Positions 16,693-25,469 of a stretch of DNA of 64,000 bases are shown here, in pieces. The number at the start of each line of letters is the position of its first letter. The stretch's first letter is position 1. The notes below the pieces were generated by a model, which saw nothing but the letters and a program-made list of their open reading frames with translations, was not told the origin of the DNA and did no database searches. This stretch comes from Streptomyces sp. NBC_01445 (GTDB lineage Bacteria > Actinomycetota > Actinomycetes > Streptomycetales > Streptomycetaceae): contig NZ_CP109485.1 of assembly GCF_035918235.1 (NCBI RefSeq), forward strand, positions 3,472,001 through 3,536,000, read 5' to 3'. The position numbers and the translations under genes were made by a program.

Positions 16693-18675
16693 CTACGCGC
16701 TCTCTTCGGCTTCGGCGGTCGCCTTCGCGTCGATCGCGGCCAGCGAGCGCCGCACCTGGTTCCGGTCCGTCGTGTACCAGAAGTCCGGCATCGAGGCCCG
16801 CAGATAGCTGCCGTACCGGGCCGTCGCCAGCCGCGGGTCCAGGACCGCCACCACGCCGCGATCCCCCGTCGCCCGTACGAGGCGGCCCGCGCCCTGGGCC
16901 ATCAGCAGGGCCGCATGCGTCGCCGCAACGGCCATGAAGCCATTGCCTCCGGCATCCTCGACGGCCTTCTGCCGGGCGCTCATCAGCGGGTCGTCCGGCC
17001 GCGGGAACGGGATCTTGTCCATGACGACGAGCTGGCAGCTGGCGCCCGGCACGTCCACGCCCTGCCAGAGGGAGAGCGTGCCGAACAGACACGTCTTCGG
17101 GTCGGCCGAGAACCCCTTGATCAGCTCGCCGAGCGTCTCCTCGCCCTGGAGGAGGATCGGGTACTCGGGAAGCCGGGTCCGCAGCTCCTCCGCCGCGGCC
17201 TGTGCGGCGCGCATCGACGAGAAGAGCCCCAGCGTCCGGCCACCGGCGGCCTGCATCAGCTCGGCCAGCTCGTCCATCATGTCGCTGCGGGTGCCCTCAC
17301 GCGCAGGGCGTGCCAGATGCTTGGCGACATAGAGAATGCCCTGCTTGCGGTACTCGAACGGCGATCCGACGTCGACGCCCCGCCACTGCGGGAGGCCCTC
17401 GCCCTCCTGGCCCTCGGGGGCCAGGCCCAGAGAGGCACCCACCCCGTTGAAATCGCCGCCCAGCTTGAGTGTCGCCGAGGTCAGCACCACGGACCGCTCC
17501 GCGAAGAGCTTCTCCCGCAGCAGGCCGGACACCGACATGGGGGCCACTCTGAGGGACGCGCCGAAGCGGTCGTGTCGCTCGTACCAGACGACGTCGTATT
17601 CGGAGCCGTTCGTGATGCGCTCGGCCACGTCGTGGATGCTCTCCACGGAGGCCAGTGCCTGCTTGCGTACCGCGTCCTCGTCCTGGACGGACTTGTCGCG
17701 TGTGGTGCCCATGGCCGAGATGACGGTCCGGGAGGCGTCCCGCAGCGCCATCAGCGCGTAGCCGAGGTCCTCCGGGATCTCCTCCAGACGGCCGGGCAGC
17801 GCCAGCTCCATGAGCCGCTCGAAGCCCTCGGCGGCGGTCTGGAGCTGATCGGCCGCCTTCTCGTTGACGAGCTTGGCGGAACGGCGCACCGCGCGGTTCA
17901 CCTGCCCCGGGGTGAGCTCGCCGGTCGCCACACCCGTGACCCGGGAGACGAGCTCGTGCGCCTCGTCCACGATCAACACCTCGTGGGACGGCAGGACCGG
18001 TGCCCCTTCGATGGCGTCGATCGCCAGGAGCGCGTGATTCGTGACGATCACATCGGCGAGCTTGGCCCGCTCGCGGGCCGCCTCGGCGAAGCACTCCTGC
18101 CCGTACGCGCACTTGGTGGCGCCCAGGCACTCCCTGGAGGAGACCGACACCTGGGACCAGGCCCGGTCGGAGACTCCGGGGGTCAGATCGTCCCGGTCGC
18201 CCGTCTCCGTCTCGTCGGCCCAGTCCCGCATCCGCAGCAGGTCCTGGCCGAGCTTGCTGGTCGGAGCGGCCGCCTCGAACTGGTCGAAGAGCCCTTCCTC
18301 CTCGTCCTGCGGCGCTCCTTCGTGGAGACGGTGCAGGCACAGGTAGTTCGACCGGCCCTTGAGCATGGCGAACTGGGGGCGCCGGCGCAGCAGGGGGTGC
18401 AGCGCGTCGACCGTGCGCGGCAGGTCCCGCTCTACGAGCTGGCGCTGGAGGGCCAGCGTGGCCGTCGCGACCACGACCCGCTCCCCGTGCGCCAGGGCAG
18501 GAACCAGGTAGCCGAGGGACTTACCGGTACCCGTGCCTGCCTGGGCGAGCAGGTGGGAACCGCCGTCGATCGCCTCGGCGACGGTCTCGGCCATGGTCAC
18601 CTGGCCAGGTCGTTCCGTACCGCCGACGGCGGCGACGGCGGCGTGCAGGAGCTCGGGGAGGGAGGGCTTCGTCAT
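16693..18675 (-). CDS. dinG: DinG/XPD-like SF2 DNA helicase
   Basis: 660 residues. Walker A QAGTGTGKSLGY (about 45-56), DEAH in VLIVDEAHELVSRV, and motif VI ATHAALLMAQGAGRLVR near the C-terminus. Four cysteines between Walker A and DEAH (NYLCLHRL, then RECLGATKCAYGQEC) match the 4Fe-4S cluster of XPD/DinG helicases, which unwind 5'-3' and clear R-loops and G-quadruplexes. A perfect RecA-NDp/PafBC-type promoter sits 9-32 nt upstream, inside the 40-bp gap after the siderophore synthetase gene. dinG is therefore likely damage-inducible independently of LexA. Confidence 0.95.
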   Translation of the reverse strand: MTKPSLPELLHAAVAAVGGTERPGQVTMAETVAEAIDGGSHLLAQAGTGTGKSLGYLVPALAHGERVVVATATLALQRQLVERDLPRTVDALHPLLRRRPQFAMLKGRSNYLCLHRLHEGAPQDEEEGLFDQFEAAAPTSKLGQDLLRMRDWADETETGDRDDLTPGVSDRAWSQVSVSSRECLGATKCAYGQECFAEAARERAKLADVIVTNHALLAIDAIEGAPVLPSHEVLIVDEAHELVSRVTGVATGELTPGQVNRAVRRSAKLVNEKAADQLQTAAEGFERLMELALPGRLEEIPEDLGYALMALRDASRTVISAMGTTRDKSVQDEDAVRKQALASVESIHDVAERITNGSEYDVVWYERHDRFGASLRVAPMSVSGLLREKLFAERSVVLTSATLKLGGDFNGVGASLGLAPEGQEGEGLPQWRGVDVGSPFEYRKQGILYVAKHLARPAREGTRSDMMDELAELMQAAGGRTLGLFSSMRAAQAAAEELRTRLPEYPILLQGEETLGELIKGFSADPKTCLFGTLSLWQGVDVPGASCQLVVMDKIPFPRPDDPLMSARQKAVEDAGGNGFMAVAATHAALLMAQGAGRLVRATGDRGVVAVLDPRLATARYGSYLRASMPDFWYTTDRNQVRRSLAAIDAKATAEAEESA

Positions 18676-18684
18676 AGCTCGACC

Positions 18685-18707
18685 ACCCTACGGGGCACCA
18701 CTGACAA
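18685..18707 (-). promoter_or_regulatory. RecA-NDp/PafBC-type DNA-damage promoter of dinG
   Basis: On the minus strand TTGTCAGTG (18707-18699), 8-nt spacer, TAGGGT (18690-18685): a full match to the published tTGTCrgtg-N8-TAnnnT motif. The dinG ATG begins 9 nt after the -10, implying a leaderless or 1-3 nt leader transcript. Confidence 0.8.
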
Positions 18708-18715
18708 TCCCGCGA

Positions 18716-20686
18716 TCACGGCTGGTGCAGCGGATTGGGCACCGTGCCGTGCACGGCCGCGTGGGGGCGCTGCGACCGGTCGCGGTAACCGTCCAGGTGC
18801 AGTCGGTTGCGATTGAGGCAGAGCCGCTCGATACGGGGAGTGAGGAGGTCGAACATCTCGTACCGCTCCTTGAGCTCGGGGAAGCGCGCCTGATGCCGCA
18901 CGATCTCTGTGCGCACCAGGGACCAGAACTTCTCTTCCGTGACCCCCAGTTCCTTCTCGCACAGGGGCGCCAGATACCGGAAGACGCCGACGAAGAGCCC
19001 TGAGTGGATGAACTGGGTCAGGAAGGCGGGCGGCTCGGTGAGCAAGATCTCGCGTACGTCGTGCGGCATGCGGTCGTGTTCGGGCAGCGGCTCGGCGCTC
19101 ACGTTCACGTCGTCGACGAAGTCCTTCACCGCGAGCCGCACCGGCACGTCGTGGTCGTCGAAGACGACGATGGCGTTCTCCCCGTGCGGGGAGAACACGG
19201 TGCCGTAGCGGTAGAGGAAGTGCAGAAGCGGGGGCAGCAGGGCCGCGAAGAGCCGGCGCAGCCACACCTCGGGGGTCAGCCCGGATCGGGCGACGAGCTC
19301 CCCGGTGAATGCCCGGCCGTGCGGGTCTACGTGGAGCAGAGAGGCCAGGGTGCGGGCCCGCTCGCCGGGGGCGAGATACCGGGAGACCGGTTCGCGCCAG
19401 ATGGCGCCCAGCAACTCCTTGTACTGATACGGGACTTCTTCGAGGCCGTCGTATACGGGGTGCTCGACGGCGACCGAAGCCACCTCTCCCAGGAGGATGA
19501 CCCCGCAATCGTCCTTCAAGAAGGGGTCCGTTTCGCGGAGGGAGTGCATCCACGCCGTGACCGACGGTGCCGCGAGCGTGCGCTCTGTGGGCAGGCCGCG
19601 CCACACAAGGGTGTTGAGCACGGACAGCGGAAGCTTCACCGTGTGGCGGTCGGGGCGCGAGATGTTGAGGAACGTACGGATGGACTGCTGGGGTAGGCGC
19701 ACGTCGCCGTCGGTGGGGAGCGGCACGATGGCGTCCGTCGCGACGGGGCCGGTGAAGAGCGGCAGCACGATGTTGTTCCACTGCCACGGATGTACTGGTA
19801 GGTACAGGTAGGCCTGCGGGTCCAGGCCGCGCTCCCGGAGGGCTTCGGCGAAGGAGTCCCGCGCCGCCGGGGAGAGCTCGCGGTCGTACAGCCGATCTGC
19901 TGTCGCCAGGTCCGCGACGCCTCTGTAGGCGGCGATCCTCGTGTGGACGGCGATCCACGGAAGTGTCCCGGGGATACGGGCCTCGGGGGCCCAGCGGGCC
20001 GTGTCGGAGGCTGAGAACCCCAGGCGGCCCTTGTTGAGGACGAGCCAGGGGTGGCCCGTCTGGTGGCCTTCCAGTTCGGCGTATCCGAGATCGGCGAGCT
20101 GGGCCGCGTCGAGCGCGGTGTCGGCGAGACGGGCGTCGGCAGCAAGGGTGACGGTGAGCTCGCGGATGAGATGCCCGAGCGTGGCGCCGTCGAGGCCGAG
20201 GACGTGCTTGGCGCGGAGGAGGAAGGCGAGGGGGTCGGTGAAGCGTTCCGGTGGGTTCGCTGTGGTGAGTGACAGCTCGGGCTCGGTGGCGTCCCCGTCC
20301 ATGTCCGTGTGCGCGGGGCGGCCGGCGGTCTTCTTTGGGCGGCCGGCGATCCACTGGATGCTGCCCGGATCTACGAGCCAGCTGCCGTACGCGCCCCGGC
20401 GGGCCCTGAACCGGAACGCGCTGCCCGGGGGCACGTGGGTTCCGTCGACGGGAAGGGTGTACAGGTCTGTCCGCAACAGCCCTGTCCCCTGCCCCGGCCC
20501 ATGTCCCCGCTCCGGCTCCGGCTCCGGCTCCCGTTTCGGTTCGATGATCTCCTCGTACGCGAACTCCCCGATCATCTTCGCCAGCAGCCGGGCTGCGGCG
20601 CCCTCCCAGTTCTCGGAGGTCAGCTCCGCTGGGTCGTACAGAGCGGAGGACGCTGCGGACGGCTGGGGCTCGGACGGATTCGGCAC
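18716..20686 (-). CDS. IucA/IucC-family NIS siderophore synthetase (second synthetase)
   Basis: 656 residues. NIS synthetases activate a carboxylate (often citrate or its monoamide) as an acyl-adenylate and join it to an amine or alcohol. Family landmarks are LVLNKGRLGFSASD (about 220-234), LPVHPWQWNN, the FhuF-like C-terminal half with FSPHGENAIVVFDD, and VKDFVDD. Residues about 50-65 are a Glu/Pro-rich insertion. It is last in the operon, with a 57-bp gap after the acyltransferase gene. Whether it is type A, B or C cannot be settled by eye. Iron control is expected but no iron box is visible. Confidence 0.93.
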   Translation of the reverse strand: MPNPSEPQPSAASSALYDPAELTSENWEGAAARLLAKMIGEFAYEEIIEPKREPEPEPERGHGPGQGTGLLRTDLYTLPVDGTHVPPGSAFRFRARRGAYGSWLVDPGSIQWIAGRPKKTAGRPAHTDMDGDATEPELSLTTANPPERFTDPLAFLLRAKHVLGLDGATLGHLIRELTVTLAADARLADTALDAAQLADLGYAELEGHQTGHPWLVLNKGRLGFSASDTARWAPEARIPGTLPWIAVHTRIAAYRGVADLATADRLYDRELSPAARDSFAEALRERGLDPQAYLYLPVHPWQWNNIVLPLFTGPVATDAIVPLPTDGDVRLPQQSIRTFLNISRPDRHTVKLPLSVLNTLVWRGLPTERTLAAPSVTAWMHSLRETDPFLKDDCGVILLGEVASVAVEHPVYDGLEEVPYQYKELLGAIWREPVSRYLAPGERARTLASLLHVDPHGRAFTGELVARSGLTPEVWLRRLFAALLPPLLHFLYRYGTVFSPHGENAIVVFDDHDVPVRLAVKDFVDDVNVSAEPLPEHDRMPHDVREILLTEPPAFLTQFIHSGLFVGVFRYLAPLCEKELGVTEEKFWSLVRTEIVRHQARFPELKERYEMFDLLTPRIERLCLNRNRLHLDGYRDRSQRPHAAVHGTVPNPLHQP

Positions 20687-20743
20687 GGGGACTCCTCGGG
20701 AGGGAACCGGATCGGGGTGAGCGGTGTACTAAGAGTGACGGGT

Positions 20744-21643
20744 TCACAGCAGAGCGCGCAGGGCCCGGTCTCGGATCATGAGTGCGGCTCGCTTGTCGGG
20801 GAGGTCCACCTCGGCGGAGAAGCGGAAGCCAGCACTCAAGAACGCTGATACGGAGGGGGTGTTGCGAAGGTCCGGCTCCGCGACGACACGTGCGCAGCGC
20901 GGGCGATGGTCGAGTACGAGGTCGGCGACGGCCTTGAGCAGGCCTGTGCCGAGTCCTCGGCCGCGGTCGGCGACACCACCGATAAGGAGGTGAACACCTG
21001 TGTCGTGCGGGCGGGCGGGGTAGTGGCGCGCCAGCGGGTCGAGGTCGGCGCGGTAGATCTCCCAATAGCTCATCGGAGTGCCGTCCAGTACGCCGAGGCA
21101 GGGGACGCTGCGCCCGTCGCCGTCCAGCTGGGGGCGGAGATGGGTCTCCGTGACGCTCTCCGGGCCTTCAAGTTCCCAGAAGGCAGCAACGGCTGGATCG
21201 TTCATCCAGCGACTGATCAGCGCCAGGTCGCGTTCGATACGGACGGGAACCAGCTGGAAGACGCCGGAACGTGTGGTGACCGGTCGCCACGCTCCGACGT
21301 TGTCGAGCAGGTCGTCGTCCGCCAGGGCCGTCGAGGTGCCGCCCGGTACGTGCGCTCGCGTTCCGTCACCTGTGTGCCCGTAGTCGCCGGAACCCGCATC
21401 GGTCCCCTCGCCCGCGCTGCCGTTGACCTGTCCGCCGGGTCCATCCTGCCCGGCGATCAGGTCGATGAGTTCGTCGGGCAGGCGCAGGTCCAGGGTGTCG
21501 GCAACATCCGTGCCGCCACCGGGATCGGAGCCAGTGAGCTCGTCGGCGCCGGGGCCCGTGCCCGTGATCTCGTCGGTGACGGCATCAGCAGGGGCGGTGG
21601 CGGGCGTGACTCCGGCGTCGGTGCGCGCGTCGGTGGATGACAC
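20744..21643 (-). CDS. GNAT acyltransferase of siderophore type (IucB/MbtK/RhbD-like)
   Basis: 299 residues. Residues about 125-299 form an acyltransferase domain (WMNDPAVAAFWELEGP, MSYWEIYRADLDPLARHY, GVADRGRGLGTGLLKAVADLVL), the set seen in enzymes that acylate hydroxylamines or amines of siderophore precursors; GRGLGTG is the CoA loop. The first about 115 residues are acidic and Gly/Thr/Asp-rich with no recognisable domain, an unusual extension. Lies between the two NIS synthetase genes. Confidence 0.88.
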   Translation of the reverse strand: MSSTDARTDAGVTPATAPADAVTDEITGTGPGADELTGSDPGGGTDVADTLDLRLPDELIDLIAGQDGPGGQVNGSAGEGTDAGSGDYGHTGDGTRAHVPGGTSTALADDDLLDNVGAWRPVTTRSGVFQLVPVRIERDLALISRWMNDPAVAAFWELEGPESVTETHLRPQLDGDGRSVPCLGVLDGTPMSYWEIYRADLDPLARHYPARPHDTGVHLLIGGVADRGRGLGTGLLKAVADLVLDHRPRCARVVAEPDLRNTPSVSAFLSAGFRFSAEVDLPDKRAALMIRDRALRALL

Positions 21644-21682
21644 GGCGACGTTCCTCTCAGGGGATGGGGTGGGGCATGTTCC

Positions 21683-23905
21683 TCAGGAATGAAGGGGGTT
21701 GGCGATGGTGACGTAGACGGACTGGGTGTCGACGGGGCCCACGAGTTCGTCGAGTCCGTGCAGGCGGGTGAGGAGGTTGGCCTTGCAGCGCAGGGCCGGG
21801 GAGTCGAGGAGGTATCTGGGCAGAGGGGTGCGGAGCTTGTCCGGGCCTGATGCGACATCGGAGAGGAACCCGCGGAAGGCAGCGAGCAACAGCCGTTCGT
21901 CCGCAAGCTGTTGGGAGCCGAAGGCGCCGATGAGACCGAAGATGTTGTTGATCCCGAGGTAGTAGGCGAACCTTTCGTCGGTGACGTCGTCGGAGACGAA
22001 GGTGTCGCTGTGGCTGCCGATGCCTGGCAGCCGGCCGTCCAGCTCGGTGCGCCGGGACTCGCGGAAGTAGTAGCCCTGGTTGTCGCGGTAGCGGCCGCCG
22101 ACGGGCCAGCCCTCGGGGTCGAGCAGCAGCAGTGTGTTCTGCTGATGGGCCTCCAGGGCTACGCCGGCGGTGCTGTCCAGCCAGAGGACGGGGCGCACGA
22201 CGTGTTCCAGGTAGCGCAGGAACCACTCGGCGGCGACGGCACCGCGGGGGCGTCCGGTACGGCCGGCGAGGCGGGTGATGGTCTCGGCGAGACGGGAGCG
22301 CATGAGCTGGCGGTCCCGTTGCCCATGGGCCAGAGCCGGGGGCCTGGGTGACACGAGGCCGGCAATGCAGGCTGCGTCATCTCCGGGTGCGAACGGGTTG
22401 TTCCGGATCATCACGTCCAGGCCGGGCACCGGTTCGCCGTCCGGGCCGTTGACAGCGAGCCAGGCCGGGTCGCGAACGATGTCGAATCCCGGGTGAGCGG
22501 CCTGCCACTGCTCGAAGAGGCCGGTGCGCAGCAGTCGGTGAACCTCGACGCCGCGGTGGAGTTCCTTACGGAGGTTCTCCCGACGGGAATTGGTGATGCG
22601 CAGGCCGATCGAGAGCTTCAGCATGGCCGACGCGTCGGGCTGGTAGAGGGTACGGACGGAGGAGGTGGGGTACCAGGGGGCGCCATGCGGACCGAGGTCA
22701 CGCAGAAGGCCGGCGTCCAGAAGGGCCGCAGTCTGGGGGCGGTGCTTGAGCTCGCGTACCTGCCAGGGGTGCAGCGGCAGCGCGGCGTGGCCGTCGGGCA
22801 GGGGCAGTTCCGTCCCGGCCAGTTGGAGGGCGAGCTGGTCCGCGGGGAGTGGGCGGCCTCGCTGGGTCCAGGCCGAGTCCATCGCGAGCACCGAGCGGTT
22901 CACCGCCATCCAGTGCACGGGGAAGGACCCCTGCAACTCGGGCGAGTAGAGCCGGGATTCGGCCTCGGACAGGCCCTCGCGACTCTTCGGGGTCGGATGC
23001 AGAGGGTGGCCGAGGAGGAGGGACTGTTCGGCGGCCAGGAAGAGGTCGGTCGTGTCGCGGGGGTTGCTGCGACGGTGAGCGATGAAGTCGGCGGTGCGGC
23101 GAACCGAGTCGGCCACGCGCCCCACCAGGTCGGCTCCGTCGCCGGAGAGGCTGGGGTGGGAGTGGTGGAGGGTGGTCGGGCGAGAGGGCTCGGGATGGGG
23201 TGACTGCGCCTCCGGGTGAGGGGCCATAGAGGCGGAGGCAGCAGCGACGCCCTCCGGGACGACCTGCGTGCGCGGGGGAACGCTCGGGGTCGGCGACGAG
23301 GCGGTCGGCGCCGGGCCGGTCACCGGCTCGGGCCCGGCGTGCGTGCCGGACGTGGTGTCCGGCGTATGCGCCGGCCCTGGGACGACCCCCACCCGTGCGG
23401 CGACATCGGCGCCGCTTCCGTCGGCGTCCCTCGCCGGGACTCCGCCCCGCACCGCGGCCGCGCTTCCCGGCCCCGATGCCTCGCGGCTCAGGAGGGCGGC
23501 GACTGTGACGGCGTCGACGCGCGGGGCGTCGAGCGGGCCGTCCTGGAGATGGGGCATGCCGAACCGGTGCCAGCCGGTCACGGACCAGTGGTGGACAGGG
23601 ATGAGGAGGGCGGTGCCACTTGCGGGCAGAGGGATACGCAGAGTGCCGTGCGGGGGTTCGGCCAGATCGTTCTCCCGCACCCAGCAGCGGAGCAGGTTCT
23701 CGACGGCCGCGGCCTGGGCCGCGGTGCCGGGGTCGGGATGCTCCAGCAGGTCGGCGGTGGAGCCGTGCAGATGCTCGGCCTCCTGGCTGCCGTCCTTCTG
23801 CCGGGGGACCGTCGTCCCGCATTCCGGGGCTAGTTGGGCCTGCGTGTCGCAGGCTCCGCTCGCCTGGGGGCGGTGTCGGTCTTCGGGTGCGGGAGTGGCG
23901 TTCAA
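21683..23905 (-). CDS. IucA/IucC-family NIS siderophore synthetase (first synthetase) with long disordered insert
   Basis: 740 residues from a TTG at 23905 preceded by AAGGAAG 5 nt upstream; the in-frame sequence further upstream is Pro/Arg shadow. Landmarks: LLGHPLHPTPKSREGLSEAE, LPLHPWQVREL, SSVRTLYQ, LEAHQQNTLLLLD (ATP-binding His/Gln) and RDNQGYYFRES. Between the N-terminal subdomain (ending about residue 140) and the core (about 255) lies a stretch of about 115 residues rich in Pro, Ala, Ser, Gly and His that other NIS enzymes I recall lack. Follows the aminotransferase gene by 157 bp and precedes the acyltransferase by 39 bp. Confidence 0.92.
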   Translation of the reverse strand: MNATPAPEDRHRPQASGACDTQAQLAPECGTTVPRQKDGSQEAEHLHGSTADLLEHPDPGTAAQAAAVENLLRCWVRENDLAEPPHGTLRIPLPASGTALLIPVHHWSVTGWHRFGMPHLQDGPLDAPRVDAVTVAALLSREASGPGSAAAVRGGVPARDADGSGADVAARVGVVPGPAHTPDTTSGTHAGPEPVTGPAPTASSPTPSVPPRTQVVPEGVAAASASMAPHPEAQSPHPEPSRPTTLHHSHPSLSGDGADLVGRVADSVRRTADFIAHRRSNPRDTTDLFLAAEQSLLLGHPLHPTPKSREGLSEAESRLYSPELQGSFPVHWMAVNRSVLAMDSAWTQRGRPLPADQLALQLAGTELPLPDGHAALPLHPWQVRELKHRPQTAALLDAGLLRDLGPHGAPWYPTSSVRTLYQPDASAMLKLSIGLRITNSRRENLRKELHRGVEVHRLLRTGLFEQWQAAHPGFDIVRDPAWLAVNGPDGEPVPGLDVMIRNNPFAPGDDAACIAGLVSPRPPALAHGQRDRQLMRSRLAETITRLAGRTGRPRGAVAAEWFLRYLEHVVRPVLWLDSTAGVALEAHQQNTLLLLDPEGWPVGGRYRDNQGYYFRESRRTELDGRLPGIGSHSDTFVSDDVTDERFAYYLGINNIFGLIGAFGSQQLADERLLLAAFRGFLSDVASGPDKLRTPLPRYLLDSPALRCKANLLTRLHGLDELVGPVDTQSVYVTIANPLHS

Positions 23906-24062
23906 CGGGGCTTCCTTGTGGGGTAGTTGACTCCGTGATGCGGTTGTCCGGACTGTCCGGTGTTCCGCGGCTGTCCGTGGTGGTCCGTGTCGTGGTCGTC
24001 GGTGTCGTGGCGGTCCTGGCCCGGTGGGTGTGGGGCCTCGGAACGCGCCCGTCCTGGCAGGG
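23906..24062. other. 157-bp spacer inside the NIS operon
   Basis: No gene. It carries imperfect short repeats built on GTCCG and GTGTCGTGG. A plus-strand ATG frame here reads as a short hydrophobic peptide, but without a ribosome-binding site it is more likely a shadow. A second promoter for the synthetase genes could lie here; none is clear. Confidence 0.35.
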
Positions 24063-25469
24063 CTATCCCCGATGGGTGCGGGCCGCTTCGGCCAGGGCGT
24101 CTGCGAGGCGCTCGACGACCGCGGCAGCCTGTTCGTCGGTAATCGTGAGGGGCGGCAGGAGGCGTACGACGCTGGAGTGGCGGCCGCCGAGCTCGACGAT
24201 GAGTCCACGACGGAGGCATTCGTGCTGCACGGACGCGGCGAGTTCGGGCGCGGGAAGATGCGGGCTCGCGTCGGGTCCGGCGGGCCGGTTCGGGTCCTGG
24301 GCGGCGCCCACGTCGACCAGTTCGACGCCGATCATCAGACCGCGGCCCCGTACGTCCCCGATGCAGGGGTGTTCGGCGGCGAGACCCTGGAGCTGACCCA
24401 CCATGCGGGCGCCCAGGAGGGCGGCGCGTTCGGCGAGACGGTTCTCCCGGACATAGGCGAGGGTCGCGGCGCCGGCGGCCATGGCGAGCTGGTTCCCGCG
24501 GAACGTGCCGGCGTGGGCCCCGGGTTGCCAGACGTCGAGGTCGTCCCGGTAGACGACGACGGCCAGGGGAAGGCTGCCGCCGATCGCCTTGGACAGGACC
24601 ATGACGTCGGGCACGACTCCGCTGTGTTCGACGGCCCAGAAGGTGCCGGTCCTGCCCACTCCGGTCTGGACCTCGTCGGCGATCAGCGGGATGGAGCGTG
24701 CCGAGGTGAGTTCGCGCATCCGGCGCATCCAGGAGTCGGGCGCGGGAATCACTCCGCCTTCCCCCTGGACGGGTTCGAGGATCATGCCGGCGGGGTGCGG
24801 CACCCCCGACTTGGGGTCATCGATGAGGGATTCGGTCCAGCGCGCGGAGAGTTCGGCGCCGCGCTCGCCGCCGACGCCGAAGGGACAGCGGTAGTCCTGC
24901 GGATAGGGCAGCCGCGCGACCCTGACGTCCTGCGCCCCGCCGGACGCTTCGAGCGCCCCCGCGGTCATCCCGTGGTAGGCGCCGGTGAAGGCGAGCATTC
25001 CGCTGCGGCCGGTGGCCGTGCGGACGAGTTTCAGGGCGGCCTCCACCGCGTCGGTGCCGGCCGGTCCGCAGAACTGGATCCGTGCCCGTTCGGCGAGCCC
25101 GGCGGGCAGCGTGCGGAAGAGTTCCGTCGTGAAGGCGTCCTTCACGGGGGTGGCCAGATCGAGCACGTGCAGGGGGGCGCCGGAGTCGAGTACGCGTCTG
25201 ATCGCTTCGAGGACGACGGGGTGGTTGTGGCCGAGGGCCAGCGTGCCCGCGCCGGAGAGGCAGTCGAGGTACCGGCGACCGTCGGCGCCCTCGATGGTCA
25301 GGCCGCGCGCCCGCACGGGCACGATCGGCAGGGCGCGCGCATAGGTGCGGGCCGCCGACTCCCGCGCGGACTGCCGCCGCAGGATCCCCTCTTGGGCAGC
25401 GCCCTCACGGGCGGCGCCTCCCTCATACCCCGCGGGCACCGCCGCGGGCGCAGGCTCGGTGACGGCCAC
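24063..25469 (-). CDS. Diaminobutyrate--2-oxoglutarate aminotransferase (RhbA/EctB-like), siderophore building-block enzyme
   Basis: 468 residues, class III PLP aminotransferase. LSGAGTLALGHNHP, AYHGMTAGALEASGG, LIADEVQTGVGRTG (PLP-binding Asp) and MVLSKAIGGSLPL (Schiff-base Lys) are all present. Members beside IucA/C genes turn aspartate semialdehyde into 2,4-diaminobutyrate using glutamate. The GTG at 25469 has GGGGGAGGACC upstream. First gene of the four-gene NIS operon; a 2,4-diaminobutyrate decarboxylase, usual in rhizobactin-type pathways, is absent nearby. Confidence 0.93.
   Translation of the reverse strand: MAVTEPAPAAVPAGYEGGAAREGAAQEGILRRQSARESAARTYARALPIVPVRARGLTIEGADGRRYLDCLSGAGTLALGHNHPVVLEAIRRVLDSGAPLHVLDLATPVKDAFTTELFRTLPAGLAERARIQFCGPAGTDAVEAALKLVRTATGRSGMLAFTGAYHGMTAGALEASGGAQDVRVARLPYPQDYRCPFGVGGERGAELSARWTESLIDDPKSGVPHPAGMILEPVQGEGGVIPAPDSWMRRMRELTSARSIPLIADEVQTGVGRTGTFWAVEHSGVVPDVMVLSKAIGGSLPLAVVVYRDDLDVWQPGAHAGTFRGNQLAMAAGAATLAYVRENRLAERAALLGARMVGQLQGLAAEHPCIGDVRGRGLMIGVELVDVGAAQDPNRPAGPDASPHLPAPELAASVQHECLRRGLIVELGGRHSSVVRLLPPLTITDEQAAAVVERLADALAEAARTHRG

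Noticed and set aside
16552..18816. Long plus-strand open frame opposite dinG
   Set aside because: Antisense shadow; the dinG motifs on the minus strand are decisive.
18672..21065. Long minus-strand open frame overlapping the second NIS synthetase in another frame
   Set aside because: Arg/Pro-rich shadow of the IucA/IucC gene with no domain motifs.
23938..24062. Short plus-strand hydrophobic ORF in the NIS operon spacer
   Set aside because: No ribosome-binding site, and its valine-rich reading arises from GTC/GTG repeats; likely non-coding.
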